Assembly: GCF_047511655.1 (NCBI RefSeq)
Contig: NC_133403.1
Coordinates: 16,489,014-16,553,013 of the forward strand
Origin: Castor canadensis
Lineage: Eukaryota > Chordata > Mammalia > Rodentia > Castoridae
Length of the DNA: 64,000 nucleotides
Reading direction: 5' to 3'
Shown: positions 11,870 through 23,631 of the stretch, piece after piece
Numbering within the stretch: position 1 is the first letter of the stretch
Layout of the letters: the number at the start of each line of letters is the position of its first letter
Notes under the pieces: model-generated
The model's database searches: none
The model's input: only the letters and a program-made list of their open reading frames with translations
Told to the model about the DNA's origin: nothing
Made by a program: the position numbers and the translations under genes

Positions 11870-14090
11870 AAATTCTGTAGGGCAATGTCACTGGAGGGAT
11901 CTAGATATCTGCAGGGTAAAGGACTGGGTTTCTTCAGGGAAGAGGCTTCAGCTTGTCTTTGGCCCACAGGTGTCTGGAAAGCAGAGGCCATGGGATTTCC
12001 TAAGCCACAGTCATTCTCAGGCTAGAAGACTAAGCTCTTAACCACCCCCCAGTGTGTCTGCAGGGAACTGATTGGATTTCATCCCTCTTCATGGGGTACC
12101 TGCAGGACAGAGGCCACTTGAGTGTGCCTGGTGTCTGCAGGTCAGAAAATATGTCATGTCCCTGACCCCAAGGTGTCTCGAGGGCAGAGTCCAGTGCCAA
12201 ATCACTGTCTCTGGTTTTATGCAGGGCAAATGTTGCATCCTATACTCAGCTTCCATATATCTGCTCAGGTGTACCAGTGGCCTCTTCTTAGAACTAATGT
12301 ATGTAGAGCAGAGGGTATTCTCCCACCAACCTGCATTGTTCAGAGCAGAGCTGACAGTTATGTATAGGACAGTGGTTGAGGCCTACCCTGTTATAGTGGT
12401 CTGCAAGACAGAAGCAGTGTCCTGTATGCTGTACTCCAATTGCAGTCATCTCCAGGGCAGAGAATGCATCCTGTACTTTCCTTGGGTACCTTGAGAGCAG
12501 AGACCACATTTTGGCTCTTGTGTTTGTATGGCAGAGGCTGTGGTCTGTTCCTAGCCTAAGTATCTGCAGTGCAGAAGCCTCAACCTGTTCCCACTTTCTG
12601 GGTTTCTGCAGAGCAGAGGCTTTATCTTCTCCCTGGTCTCTGGGTTTCTTAATGGCAGAGGTGCTAGAGGATTCCCAGTATCTGTAAGTCAGAGGGCATC
12701 ATGAATCTCTGTGTCTGCAGGGCAGTGGCAATGGATGTCTCCAGGTCAATTGTTTTCATGCCATGATCTACCTCCTGTCAGCCTCTGTGTATCCACAAAG
12801 CAGAAGTCCTAGCCTGTCCTCTGACCCAGGTATCTGTAAGGCAGCAACTGAATCCTATCCTTGGCTCAGGGTACTGTTATGAAGAAACCACAGCCTATCT
12901 CATCCCTTGGTGTCAGCAGGCCAAAGGCTACTTAATTGTTCTGGTGTACACAGGGAAATCTGTGGCCTGTTTCTTGCCTAAGTGTGTACAGGTCACAGAT
13001 TGTGGCCTCACCCAAACCTGGGAATCTGTAAGTCAGAGGACATGGTGTGTTCCACCATGAAGGTATATGCAGAGAATAGGTTGCACTCTGTGCCTATGGG
13101 TCAGAGGCAGTGAACAGTTTCCTGACTCGAGGAATATGCAAGTTAGAGGATTTATTGTGATTCCTGCTCCTAGTTGTTTGGAGGGTAGTGGTTACTGAAT
13201 TGCTCCAGGTTTCTGCAGGATGGAGGCCTCGACATGTCCCCGATGAATGTCTGTCTGCAGCACTGTGGTGATGGTCTTTCTCTGACTTCCACGTTTCTGT
13301 AGCCCAGAGATGATGCATTTTCCCTGAGCCTCGTTTGTGTGCATAGCAAAGGATGCAGCCTATTCCCACGTTCGCGTGTCAGCAGAGCAGAGGCCATAGC
13401 CTGTACCTGGTGCACCTGCATTTACAGAGATGAAGTCATGTTCTGTTCCCCATCTCTATGTGTCTACAGGACACAGGATGCTCGCAGGCTCCATGTGACT
13501 GGAGGGCACAGGATGTTGGAGTACTATGGGACTTTTCATGCAGAGACACAGTAATATCACCTTAGTTGTCTATAAGGGGGGCAGTGTGGCCTGTCTCTAT
13601 ACAGGTTAACTTCAGGTGTAGAGGTCATTGTATGGGTCCTGATGTCTGCATGGGAAAGACAGTGACCTGTTCCAGACCCTCAGATGTATGGACAGAAGAG
13701 TTTACCTGAATTTTCTATCTGTATGTAGCATAGATCCTGCAACCCATCACAACACTCAGGTGTATTCAGTGCAGAGACCTTGGCCTGTTCTCAACCCTTG
13801 CATGGCTAGATGTCTCCAGGTGTCATCAGAGTCAAAACCATGGCATAAACCCATCTCAGGTTTCTACAGGGAAGGTCCCGCCTATCCCTACCTGGAGTGC
13901 TGAGGCTGTGGTCTGTCCCCAATCCCCAGGGGTATGGATGGCCCCAACTCCTTGAGGGCCCAGGATGCCTGCAGTACTGGAGGTATTCTGTCCTTGTATA
14001 GGCTGTCTCTATGGCACAAGCTATGGCCTTTCCCTAACCCTGGTGTGTGTAGGTTAGCAGGGCAGAGGTAACATCCTTTCACTGCCTCAC
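11870..14090. repeat. Degenerate ~40-bp minisatellite, roughly 50 units
   Basis: A phrase close to TGTCTGCAGGGCAGAGGCC, followed by ATGGCCTGTCCCTGACCC, recurs every ~36-45 bases through the block. Clear phase marks: 11909, 11971, 12055, 12097, 12131, 12173, 12401, 12446, 12487, 12525, 12562, 12602, 12644, 12679, 12711, 12787, 12829, 12909, 13021, then more weakly to ~14080. Units vary a great deal (GTTTCTGCAG, TATCTGTAAG, TGTATGCAG), so the array is old and probably no longer homogenised. It is visibly more GC-rich than its flanks. The 140-codon frame at 12072-12494 runs through it by chance: the period is not a multiple of three. Confidence 0.85.
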
Positions 14091-14610
14091 AGTTTTTGTC
14101 ATGAAGAGATTTCTTGAGGCTGCTGGGCATCTTATTTGCCACATTGTAGTCAGCATGAAGAGAGTAACAGAAAGGTGCCAAGACCAAGATAATAAATTTA
14201 AAATGCACATGTTATCTAACTGTCATCCTTTTCATTGCTCATAAGGTTTTGTTATCTGTCTGTGAACTAGGTTAGATACTGAATTCTCCTTGTTGGTCTA
14301 AAAACAAATATGTCATTTTCCCAACCCATTCAAGCTGAAACTGGGTGACTAAATAGAAATTTCAGAAAAGTCAACACCAATTTCATATTGTCAAACATCA
14401 TGCCTGACACTTTTGGGAATTTCCCAAAACATCAGATGACATTGCCAAAGGAATTCAAACTAGAAGCCAGGGCAATCCACCAGATATCAAGTGCTGTTGT
14501 CATTTTACCATCTAATGTTGCTTCAAATTCAAATCTACAATACATACTCACCTTCTTCTAGACTCTGTATCTGAGTTTATAATTTGCTCCAACTATCAAC
14601 CTTTTCTTTT
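14091..14610. other. Unassigned AT-rich DNA
   Basis: No recognisable gene or repeat. Confidence 0.35.
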
Positions 14611-14775
14611 CTTTCTCGTTTTTATTGAAAAATAATTTAAATCCTCTTCAAGCAATGTAATCCAGAGTGAGTTGTTTAAATATGATTATAACATAGGAAC
14701 ATTGTGGATATATTCATTGGTCAACAATGCACACCCTGTACTCTTGTCTGAAAAAATGCTGTTTTCTTATAAATT
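14611..14775 (-). repeat. Possible L1M 3' end relic, antisense
   Basis: Starts with TTTTTATTGAAAAATAATTT and continues with ATGATTATAACATAGG and CAACAATGCACACCCTGTAC. The order resembles the inverted 3' end of old L1M elements. Similarity is weak. Confidence 0.35.
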
Positions 14776-15738
14776 CAGAAGCTGTTAACCAAAATTTAAA
14801 AAATCATTATTAGATCTAAATATTTCATCAGGTAAGTGAACTATTTTCCTGTAGTTTATTTGGATCTTTGTAATCTCGGCTTCTGGCTACTTTTCAAACT
14901 CTATAGTATCTTCCTATTAGTCAGATTGATAACATCACCTGGGCATCATATTTTCTGAAGTGCCTTAAATGCTTGCCACCTGCCCCTGATTCCTCAAATG
15001 ATCTCCATGGGAATTGAGCAACAGAATCTCATGGACCAAATCACAGAAAAACTACTGAAATCTAGTGTTGTGATTTTCAGGTGACATGTATCATTTAATC
15101 AGAAAGGCTGACCAAAATGGGGGTCACTCTCCAAAAATGGTATAAGATGCTCTATTTTAAACAGCCCTCACTATCTGAAAACCCCTATTTTGTTATATTA
15201 TATATTATATAGTATTATAAACAATAATCAATGATTATAATGGTTATATAGCTTCCTTATTTTCACTGTATTAGCCATGTCCAAAGGTCTTACCACTTTT
15301 TATTTGTGGTAAGGAAAACACTCTATTGTATATACAGTAATCATTTTAAATATCTTGAACTTGATAAAATTTTATTTTCTCTTTAACTTAGTCTAGGTGT
15401 GGCAATTAAAAAATTGACTTGTTATTTGAAAGAATGAACTCTTTTGTTTTGACAGTAATTCTATCAACTTTATTCTGTTCCAGTGAATTTCTAATAACTT
15501 TTGTAATTAATAATGCTTTACTATTGCTATTCTAATGATTTTCTTTTACTTAACAAATAATTTATAAAATTTCAAATTTTGTACTTTACACAAGGATGTA
15601 TATTCATGAATTATGATTAATATTATATTTCAAAATTTGAATGCTCTGTTTCTATTTATTCAAGTTTTAATTGTGTCATTTAACTTTTCCTAAATAAGAT
15701 AAAAACAAATTTTTAATTGAATATTTATTTATTCATTA
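14776..15738. other. Unassigned AT-rich DNA
   Basis: No recognisable gene. A short stretch around 14930-15090 is faintly like a hAT-type MER element but is too decayed to assign. Confidence 0.35.
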
Positions 15739-16047
15739 TTATTAATTTGGTGGTATTGAGGTTGAAGAACACCAAGGCCTTGACTTTTTCAGCAGGCACT
15801 CTATGACTTGAACTATGCTCCCAGTGTGGGTATTTTGAGATGGGGTTTGCTTTATGTCCTGACCAATACTCCAAGTTGTGCTTTACCACATAGTTGGGAT
15901 GACAGGTGCACAGGCCACTGCACCCAAACATTGTTCAAGATGGAATCTCATGAACGTTTTCCTCAGGCTGTCTTCAGACCATGATCCCATTGATCTTCAC
16001 CTCCCAAGTAGCTAGAATTCCATGCTTAAGCCACTGTGTCTGGGTTG
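15739..16047 (-). repeat. Composite B1-B1-ID SINE, antisense
   Basis: Read on the minus strand, three units follow each other. A B1-like monomer (16047-15935) has AGCTACTTGGGAGGTGAAGATC and CAGCCTGAGG. A second B1-like monomer (15930-15815) has GGGTGCAGTGGCCTGTGCACCTGTCATCCCAACTA in order and CCCCATCTCAAAA. An ID-type tRNA-derived unit (15810-15740) has GAGTGCCTGCTGAAAAAGTC and ends in CAATACCACC. The same order recurs at 25122-25465, so this looks like one composite SINE family rather than chance neighbours. Confidence 0.75.
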
Positions 16048-16675
16048 AATCTGTAAAATTTTTGAATGATTTCATTTTTAATATTTTTGGTATTAATTTT
16101 CAGAACTCTAATTTTGCCATAAGTCTACTTTTCTTGGTTACTTTGAAGTGGCTTGTACATAATGAACTAATTAAAAATACTAGATACATTTTGTAAAAAT
16201 CTGTAGTGTAGTCATCAATTAAGTAAACATGTCAAAGCTGTTTGACAAAATTTAGTTTTATTATTCTTATCCTTTTTAATTTATCACTTTGATCTATTTA
16301 TTTGGCAATATTTTAAAATATAATATAAATCCTAAATCTAATTTGTCTCAATGATTCCTTAAAGGAACATTACTTTTAATGTTTTATTTATTTCTATGTT
16401 TCCCAAATATGTATTTTTTAAAGGATGGTGACTTTTAGCAACATAAAGTCTTTTTCCCAGTCCTGTGTAATGTCTTTGTTTTGAAGGTAATGTTGATATT
16501 AATACTGACATATTGGCTGTGCTTTATTTCCATGTCTATTTCCTCATAATGACCTCATAAAGACCTGATTATCAAGCAAAGCTAACTTTAGTAACTTGAG
16601 GGAACAAAGGAGGATATCACCTTGACATTCTCTATAAAACATGATAGGGGGTGAGCTAAAAAAGAAAAATGTGTC

Positions 16676-16676
<1 letters not shown>
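16048..16676. other. Unassigned AT-rich DNA
   Basis: No recognisable gene or repeat. Confidence 0.4.
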
Positions 16677-16711
<35 letters not shown>

Positions 16712-16733
16712 ATGAGAGGGAAGAGAGATGAGA

Positions 16734-16795
<62 letters not shown>
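16677..16795. repeat. Compound (TG)n(GA)n microsatellite
   Basis: About 30 bases of TG, a short GATGAGA-rich bridge, then ~57 bases of uninterrupted GA (to 16795). The GA part is a long homopurine-homopyrimidine mirror capable of triplex formation. Confidence 0.97.
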
Positions 16796-16797
<2 letters not shown>

Positions 16798-17374
16798 GTC
16801 TGTGTTCCAGGGAGGCAAAGAATTTGAAGCAATGTTTGGTGGCTAATTACTTCTCCAGGGAAGTAAACTGTCAATACTAATGAAAAAACTGATGTTCTGA
16901 GTACATGGCAATTTGCTCAGAAAAGTGAAGTGTATGTTAGTACAAATGGGTTTGCCCAAATATCGTCAGTCCAATTATGGAGTTACTTAGTGGTTTGTAA
17001 TCTTACCTTCTTCAGCAGGACATTCTTGAAGAAAATAGCTAAGTCATGTTGACATGAGTCTATTCAGTTCTCAAACAATCCAAATCATGTTAAAACAACC
17101 TATTTCCTTTATTCTCTGTTCAATTTTTGATTTTCACACATTTGTATCATTTCATTAGATGTTTGACTTCTAAATTATCATTAATAAATTTAGTTTTGTA
17201 TTTCCTCTTCTGTTCCTTATTTCTAGCTTTATGTCAATGGCATCTATGTTTTCTTCTATAAATTCTTTTGTAATCAAATTTGAGTCATTTTTTGTGTATG
17301 GAATTATACACAAAAATATTATGTGTAATACTTCTGAGTTTTAATAAGTATTCAATTGTTTTGAAATCCTATTG
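16796..17374. other. Unassigned AT-rich DNA
   Basis: No gene recognised. It may contain more of the old L1 called just downstream. Confidence 0.35.
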
Positions 17375-17570
17375 CTTATTTTCTAAAATTAAGTTCATTT
17401 TTTACATACAGCTACATTTCTGGGCTTCCTATTCTTCCTCAATGATCTATATGTCCATCCTTATGTTTGCTATCCATTGCCACAATTATTGTACCTGGTT
17501 AATGTGTCTTAGCATGAGTGCCTAAAAACTTATATTGACTTAAAATATCACTGATGCTATTCTAGATTTT
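17375..17570 (-). repeat. Old L1 ORF2 fragment, antisense
   Basis: CATTTCTGGGCTTCCTATTC, AATGATCTATATGTCCATCC and GTACCTGGTTAATGTGTCTT follow the order of an inverted L1 ORF2 segment ('TTTCTGGGTTCTCTATTCTG', 'TGGTCTATGTGTCTG', 'TGGTTACTGTAGC'). Diverged. Confidence 0.6.
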
Positions 17571-19185
17571 GTGACTTTTTCCCATTTAATCTGGGAAACT
17601 AGACATCCTTTGGCATTCATTGCAAAGGAGTCTGATAAAAAGTGCTATCCAGTTTCTGTAGTGGCTGTCCTATGGCAAGGTACATAGTTTGATATGGGGA
17701 GCAAGCCTGAGCTAATAAAGATGGTTGAGAGTCAAAGAGATAGTGCTTGGAAACAAGAGATCCTAAAAATTAGAAGAGTACTGACACATCTGTGAGAATC
17801 ACATGGATAAAGTGAACCATACTTTCCTCTTTAGAGTATCATGGATCTAGAGAAAACCTGTGCCCAATATTTCTTTCAGATCAGGTACATTCCAATGGCT
17901 GATGCACAAAGAAAAACTGAAAACCTTTGCTTTCCATGAAAGGAATGTTGGAATTCTACTGTTTTGTGAAATCTGCACTAGGATAATAGGTGTGCCTGTG
18001 TTTGAGGGTCATGTTGTACCTCTTGATGATTAAATTTTCTTATAGCAAAACACAGGAAATAATTGGCTAGTGCTTTAGAAGACACGTTAGCATTCTGATT
18101 TGTTTTTAAATAAGCTGAAACACATTAGCATTGACTCATAGAGAATAGAGAAATCTACCAGTAGAATTTCTGTTCTCTTTAGGGCCACAATCCTTGATGA
18201 AATCTTGGTATGGTGGGAAAAAAGATTGCTATCCCTGTAGTAAAGACAAGTTTTGGTTTACTTCTCTGATTATAAAAACAATGATTTCAATGGGAAGTGT
18301 TTGAGAACAGTGGACATTAAAGTAGAACAGCACAAACAGAAACAATTATGAATGCTATTTAATATCTGCTTATTATCTCTATTAAAGTTAAGAACATACA
18401 GAAATCTTTGTGTCTCATCTGGAATGGAGAAAAATCTAATGCAAGGGTATATCCTATTACCTTCTCATGGGTTGCAACATGTTTTTATGCATAAATCTTG
18501 TTGGTATTTAATAGTAACATAATGTTCAGTGCATTGATTACATTTGGTCCCACCATGTCAGTGTCAGCTACACATGACCATGCAAAAGATCTGCTCATAC
18601 AAATAAAGACATTATCAGGCAGCTTCTTCCAAGAAGTTGGGTATATCCAACTTTGGAGGAATAAACTTTGAAGGAAATTAAAGCCTTTTAACTGGACTAA
18701 TGAGATAACTCCTCCACTGTGGTGATTCTAAGAAATACCTTAAATCTTTACCAAGTAAGGACTAATGGATATTTTAAACATTGTAGAACCTTCTGTATTT
18801 TTAAGATCAGTAGGCTGAATTTCTAGAAGGCCAGGTTAGACAGCTACACTTTGGGGAACCTTATTTCCCATAACTTATAACATTAGTTAGGGCAGGTTCC
18901 CATGTGACTGATGAATTCAACTTTAGTAGCAGCTGAGAAAACATATAGACAAGTTTTTTTTCTTCTGCATGTTGTAACTTTCTTGAAGACAGCAGATAAA
19001 GGAACACAATTATGCCATTCTTATGTAGATTACATGGGGTAGGTTATATAATGATATCTGAAAGCAAATATATTAGTAATCTATTGCTATGCAATGAGTA
19101 AGATAGTCCTAAAGCTTCCTTCAATTTATGTAGATTTCAGACAATTTTCTCTCTAAACACACTTATTGTTCCTTTTGTAAGAAAT
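17571..19185. other. Unassigned DNA
   Basis: No recognised gene, RNA or repeat. The composition is close to single-copy intergenic DNA. Confidence 0.4.
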
Positions 19186-20180
19186 TTGAAATGGTAATTT
19201 TGTGCCTTTTGAGATAAAAAAATACATGAGCATTTTTCTGCCCAGGAATATTGTCATAAAGGAAAATATAAAAATCAATAAAGAGTGTCCAATAAATTTA
19301 GTCATAAAAGAAATGTAAAGAAAACTATACTGTGATTCCATCTCACCCCAATAATAATGGCTATTGTCAAGAAAACAAAAATTACAAATGATGATGAAGA
19401 TGCAAGTGGATAGGGAGCATTTACATTGTTGGTGGAAATGTAAATTAGTGTAGTAACTGTGGAAATCAATAGGGAGGTGCCTCAAGAAACTAAAAATAGA
19501 ATTATCATATGATCCTTCTCTACTGCTTTTGGATGTGTGCACAAAGGAATTTAAGTAAACATCTGATAGAGATAGATGCATTTGTGTTTATTGCAGCGCT
19601 ATTAACAATAGGTAAATTATAGAATCAGCCATTCTATATACATTTTTCTGTTGTTGGGTAACTGCGTTGACTACATATAATAATATATATTATACATAGA
19701 TAGATATTCAGTCATAAAGAAGGCTAAAATTTTTATTTGCAGTAAAACAGATGTAACTGGAAATCATCATGCTAATCTAAAATATTCAGATTCAGAGAGA
19801 CAAATATCACATCTACTCTAATATGTAGAAACTAGATCTAAAAACAAAAAAATATAGTCATAAAAGGGGGACCAGTTTTAGGACAAGGATCCTGGTGGAG
19901 CTGTTAGAGATAGAGGGCAAGGGGGAGATATGATCAATGAACATTTGTATGCATATATGAACAGGAAATTAGGAAACCCATTCAAAATTTTTGTAAGAAG
20001 TTTTTAGAAGTGGGTTGAGCAAAGTAAGGAAAAGAATGAGTGTTAGAGAAAAAGAATATGATCAGAGTACATTATATGAATGTACTCACAAGGAAATATA
20101 TGTAAGAAAATATCACAAGGAAACAGTTCACTGCGTATAATTAGCTTGAATGAATAAATATGTTTAAAAATAACAGTATC
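19186..20180 (+). repeat. Old L1, ORF2 C-terminal region and 3' UTR
   Basis: Conceptual fragments in order on plus: FHLTP near 19345, MAIVKKTK near 19360, an EDASG segment ('GEDAGKK' region), FTLLVEM near 19420, then the 'FIAAL'-like TTTATTGCAGCGCTATTAAC near 19587. A 'MELEDIMLSE'-like region at ~19750 and TATGTAGAAACTAGATCTAAA near 19820 follow. The 3' UTR has TATGATCAGAGTACATTATA near 20057. Many stops and frameshifts make it non-functional. The 142-codon minus frame at 19153-19581 is antisense to it. Confidence 0.8.
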
Positions 20181-20267
20181 CTAATGTCCCATTGTCTGTT
20201 GGAAGGAAGAAGTCTAAGCACAACTTAGCAAACACAGTGACCTAAATAAATTGAACAAATTCTCTGC

Positions 20268-20352
20268 TGAGGCTTGTGGAGTGGCTCAATTGGCAGGAGC
20301 ACCTACCAGGCATATATGAGGCCCTTAGTTCAAACCCCACCCTTGCCAAAAT
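20268..20352 (+). repeat. ID-type SINE
   Basis: GGCTTGTGGAGTGGCTCAAT, then AGCACCTACC and GAGGCCC, then the B-box-like TTAGTTCAAACCCC with an A-rich tail. A typical ID-type tRNA-derived SINE, fairly intact. Confidence 0.88.
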
Positions 20353-20370
20353 AAAAAGCTAGAAAAGAAA

Positions 20371-20432
20371 GCATGGCTGGTGGAGTGGCTCAAGATGTAG
20401 AATGCCTGTACAACAACATCTTTGCCAGTATT
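20371..20432 (+). repeat. Partial ID-type SINE
   Basis: GGCTGGTGGAGTGGCTCAAG followed by ATGTAGAATGCCTGTACAA, after which the B box is missing. Directly downstream of another ID copy and in the same orientation, so it may be a tandem dimer insertion. Confidence 0.7.
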
Positions 20433-21539
20433 ACTCAGAATATTCCCTTTAGCTCAGTCTGAAATTTGAAAGTTCTCCAACCTTTTGTTTAACAAAGCAG
20501 AGGTCAATTTCTCTCCTATTGCAAGAGTCTTGCTATTCTGAAGCCAGAGGGTTAATAAATTAAGAAACAGTATATGCAACTAATTACCTAGTGAGAACTC
20601 TGTTTATAGCATTCAGTACAGAAAAACTTTTCCATAAATAAATTGAATGAAAACCAGCAGAATGTGGTTAGCTATGTTTGTTTTGTTTGCTTTTTTAAAA
20701 ATATATTTCCTGTTTAGATGATGATGATTAAATAATAATAAATATATAGCCTGTAGAATCTTCAAGATAGCTCAATAATATATATTAGCTGGTATACTCC
20801 TGGGCAATTTGAATGTAGTTGACAATAACAACTCCTTATTACCAAAGGCACTAAAGAAATGCTCTAGTGAATTTTTTATTGCACAATAGAAGTGGTAGAA
20901 CCATGCAAACTCATTGGAAATCCAAGTCACATGACCTACTGAATCAGACTCTGTAGAAACTAAAAAGAAACAAATTAAAAAATATATGAAAAATTTAAAG
21001 AAGAGGTAAGTTCAAGGAAGAGTGTAAAAATATATATTAAATAGAAATAATAGTATAAAACACACTCAATTTGGTTGACTCACATATACATATGCATTTG
21101 ATATTTTGAATTAACAATATTTTGGTAGAATCCAGAGAATAGAATTTTCAGATTCAACAAAACTTCAATTCCATTTCTGATTCCTAAGAACACACACACA
21201 CACACAAACACATCTGGTAATAAAATAACTTCAATATATATGCATCAAGTGCCTATGGCACATATAACCATTTTATCACCCTTATTGCTATATAGCTTGT
21301 TAAATTGATATTATAAATCTTATGATGAATTTGGGCAACTTGTATTGGAGAATCAGTCAGTGGTTCAAAACCTTAAAACACAGGAAAGCATATGTAGCAG
21401 AATTATTCTCTGCAACTGCTTGTGTACTATCAAAGAGATGGGGAGTAATGACTTATTCATTTACAGTCATTAAATACTGAATATTATAATAACAACTAAT
21501 ATTATAATAACATTTCAGCAACTTCACCAGTAGAACAAA
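20433..21539. other. Unassigned AT-rich DNA
   Basis: Contains a short (CA)n at ~21191-21206 and otherwise nothing I recognise. Confidence 0.4.
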
Positions 21540-22107
21540 GATACTACTGAAGCTGGTTTCATGGCTGGTGACACAGCAGTGTTTGGCAGAAGGCTGCTCT
21601 GGGCTACACAGATGACGTTTTGTCTACAGCCATGGAGGCTTGAGAGCAGGTATGGGGACCTGGCAACACAGCACCAGCGCGAGCAGGTTTGGTGCCTATG
21701 CCTGAGGTGCTGGGAGGCAAGGGAAGCCCAAAGCCAGACTCCAAGGTCAGGTCTGTGTAGCGGGCTGGGGCTTTGGGAGCTCTTCCAGGCAGCAGGGCCC
21801 AACAAGGCCTAGCACACACCCAGGTTCCCAAAGAGGCAGCACAGAGGTCCTAGTGGTGGTAGCTAGCTGCCAAGGTGCACGGGGACATAGGCAGCTTTGG
21901 CAGGGCAGGAAGCCTGGATCTGACAGAAGGAAAGATCAGGGAAAGCCATGTGGAGCAGCAAGAACAGTGTCCACTCCTGTGGGTAACAGGAAGCCGGGTT
22001 CTAGTACCAGGTGGCCAACTGCAGTGATTCTCTGATCTGGCATCCCTCCTGCTGGACCACTTCACCCCAGCTCCACTGTGACACAGACAGCTCCTCAGGA
22101 TGCAGCT
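21540..22107. other. GC-rich leader of the duplicated composite
   Basis: A sharp rise in GC content compared with the AT-rich flank before 21540. No gene is recognised: overlapping frames of 60-94 codons on both strands have no domain signature and are typical of GC-rich non-coding sequence. It runs without a break into the first copy of the tandem duplication and is not itself duplicated in the window. Confidence 0.45.
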
Positions 22108-23492
22108 CTCCTCCTCCACCACCTCCTGCCCCCACTACCCCCTCCCCCACCACCTCCTCCCCCTTGGCTTTCCTGCATCGATCCATCTTACTATTCCTCC
22201 AGCACCAGCACAACTGCAAACCCAGCATGCTTAGGGTCTCAGGAATCTCCTTTCCCCTTGTATCTTGCAGATCACAGCTGTCAGTTGACAGCTGACAGTG
22301 GTATCCCAAATGTGGTTCCACTGCCTTTCTCCCTCCCTCAGGGGAGCTCCACCTGGAAGTGGTGGCACTTAACTGCCAAGGTAGGAATTTCATTGGTCTG
22401 CTTGCTTCAAGCCCTGGTTGTTTTGTCAGTAGCAGGCCTGTGGAAGAGAAACAATATAGGAGAGCAATCAAGGTGTGAATTTACATTGGCTGGGTAGGTC
22501 AAGGCCCAGGGCTCTGGGCAGATGCGCTGGCAAGTGGGAGGAACCAATTGTAAATCATAGCAACAAGTGAGAGGAATTTTTTTTTTAATTTCCTTCTTCC
22601 ACCTGCACTCTCGGAGGCTCTCATCTGCTTTGCTACATAATCAAGACACAAGCCAGGGCGGATTGCATTCACACCTTGAATCCCACTCAGGAGGGAAATC
22701 TGGTGTTCTATTACCAATAGGAGGAGAATGCCAATTTTTTCCTGTCTTCCACCTGAACTCTATGGCCACTTCCCTGCTTTCCTACAAACTCAGGACAGAG
22801 AAGAGGGTGATGGCACTGAAAGTGAAGAACAGGCAAGTAATCTGTGAGTCCCCATCTCAACAGATGCATCAATAAAAAGGATTGCAATAAGCACCATGGC
22901 TCTTTTGAAGCACACAGTGCCATCTCCAATCCCACAGAAACAAATAAATAAACAGAGAAAGAGAGAAATACAGAAATGATAACTTCATATATCAGTGAGT
23001 GAACTAGTAAAGACATAAATACATAAACAGACACATAAATACCTAACATAATACATAAATGAGTGAGTGATGTTGTGAATACCTACGTGAAGAAAGGAAT
23101 AAAAAGAAATAAAACAACATACCTACAGAGTAACCAACACATGCATGCATACATAAACACATATGTACATAAATGATGTGATAAAATACTGATGGAAAGA
23201 ATACACCCACAAGCAAATAAATATGTACAGGAATAAATGAATGAATGATAAATTAATACTCACTTGAATAAATGAATGAAAATACAAAATTGAATAAATC
23301 CTATAACTATCAGTATTTCCATAAATGTTTAATGTATGAAGAACTACAAACCAAATGAATACACAAATAACTACTTAAACACATAAAGAAACAGACATAC
23401 ATACAAAAATAAATAAATGAAAAAAAAATAAACACTTAAAAGATGGAAGGAAGAAAGGAAGGAAGGAAGGAAGGAACAAAGGAAGGAAGACA
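22108..23492. repeat. Tandem composite unit, copy A
   Basis: First of two direct copies. Order: a CT/CCACC-rich head; ACCAGCACAAC at 22204; the inverted repeat GCTGTCAGTTGACAGC at 22277-22292; CTTGCTTCAAGCCCTGGTT near 22400; two related TCTTCCACCTG segments near 22597 and 22744; GATGCATCAATAAAAAGG near 22862; ATCTCCAATCCCACAGAAAC near 22923. A ~500-bp degenerate AATA/AATG/ACAT tract follows, closing with (GGAA)n at 23445-23490. The 156-codon minus and 139-codon plus frames in the head overlap each other and break in copy B, so they are not genes. Confidence 0.9.
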
Positions 23493-23631
23493 ACTGTGAG
23501 TCAATGAGTAAAAATAAATAAATAAAAATATAAACTAATAAATAAAAACTCCATAGATTCATCAATAAACACGAATTTTCTCTTTAGCACCTGGCCACAC
23601 GTCCCACATCCCACATGGCTACAAGGAGGCA
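23493..23631. other. Spacer between the two composite copies
   Basis: (AAATA)n-like sequence followed by ~60 bases of GC-richer spacer ending in GGAGGCAGCTGTCC, which resembles GGATGCAGCTCTCC at the head of copy A. Confidence 0.7.

Noticed and set aside
12072..12494. 140-codon plus-strand open frame
   Set aside because: It lies wholly within the ~40-bp degenerate minisatellite; the period is not a multiple of three, so the protein shows no matching repeat, and there is no domain.
14925..15110. Possible MER5-like hAT element
   Set aside because: Only an ATCACCTGGGCATCA-like phrase fits; the terminal inverted repeats cannot be found.
19153..19581. 142-codon minus-strand open frame
   Set aside because: Antisense to the ORF2 part of an old plus-strand L1; no protein similarity of its own.
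20268..20432. Candidate tRNA genes
   Set aside because: The B-box-like sequence and tRNA-like 5' half belong to ID-type SINEs; no cloverleaf with anticodon stem closes, and A-rich tails follow.
22001..22471. 156-codon minus and 139-codon plus open frames in the GC-rich block
   Set aside because: They overlap each other, depend on the CCACC-rich head, and the second copy of the unit breaks both. Low-complexity Pro- or Gly-rich translation only.
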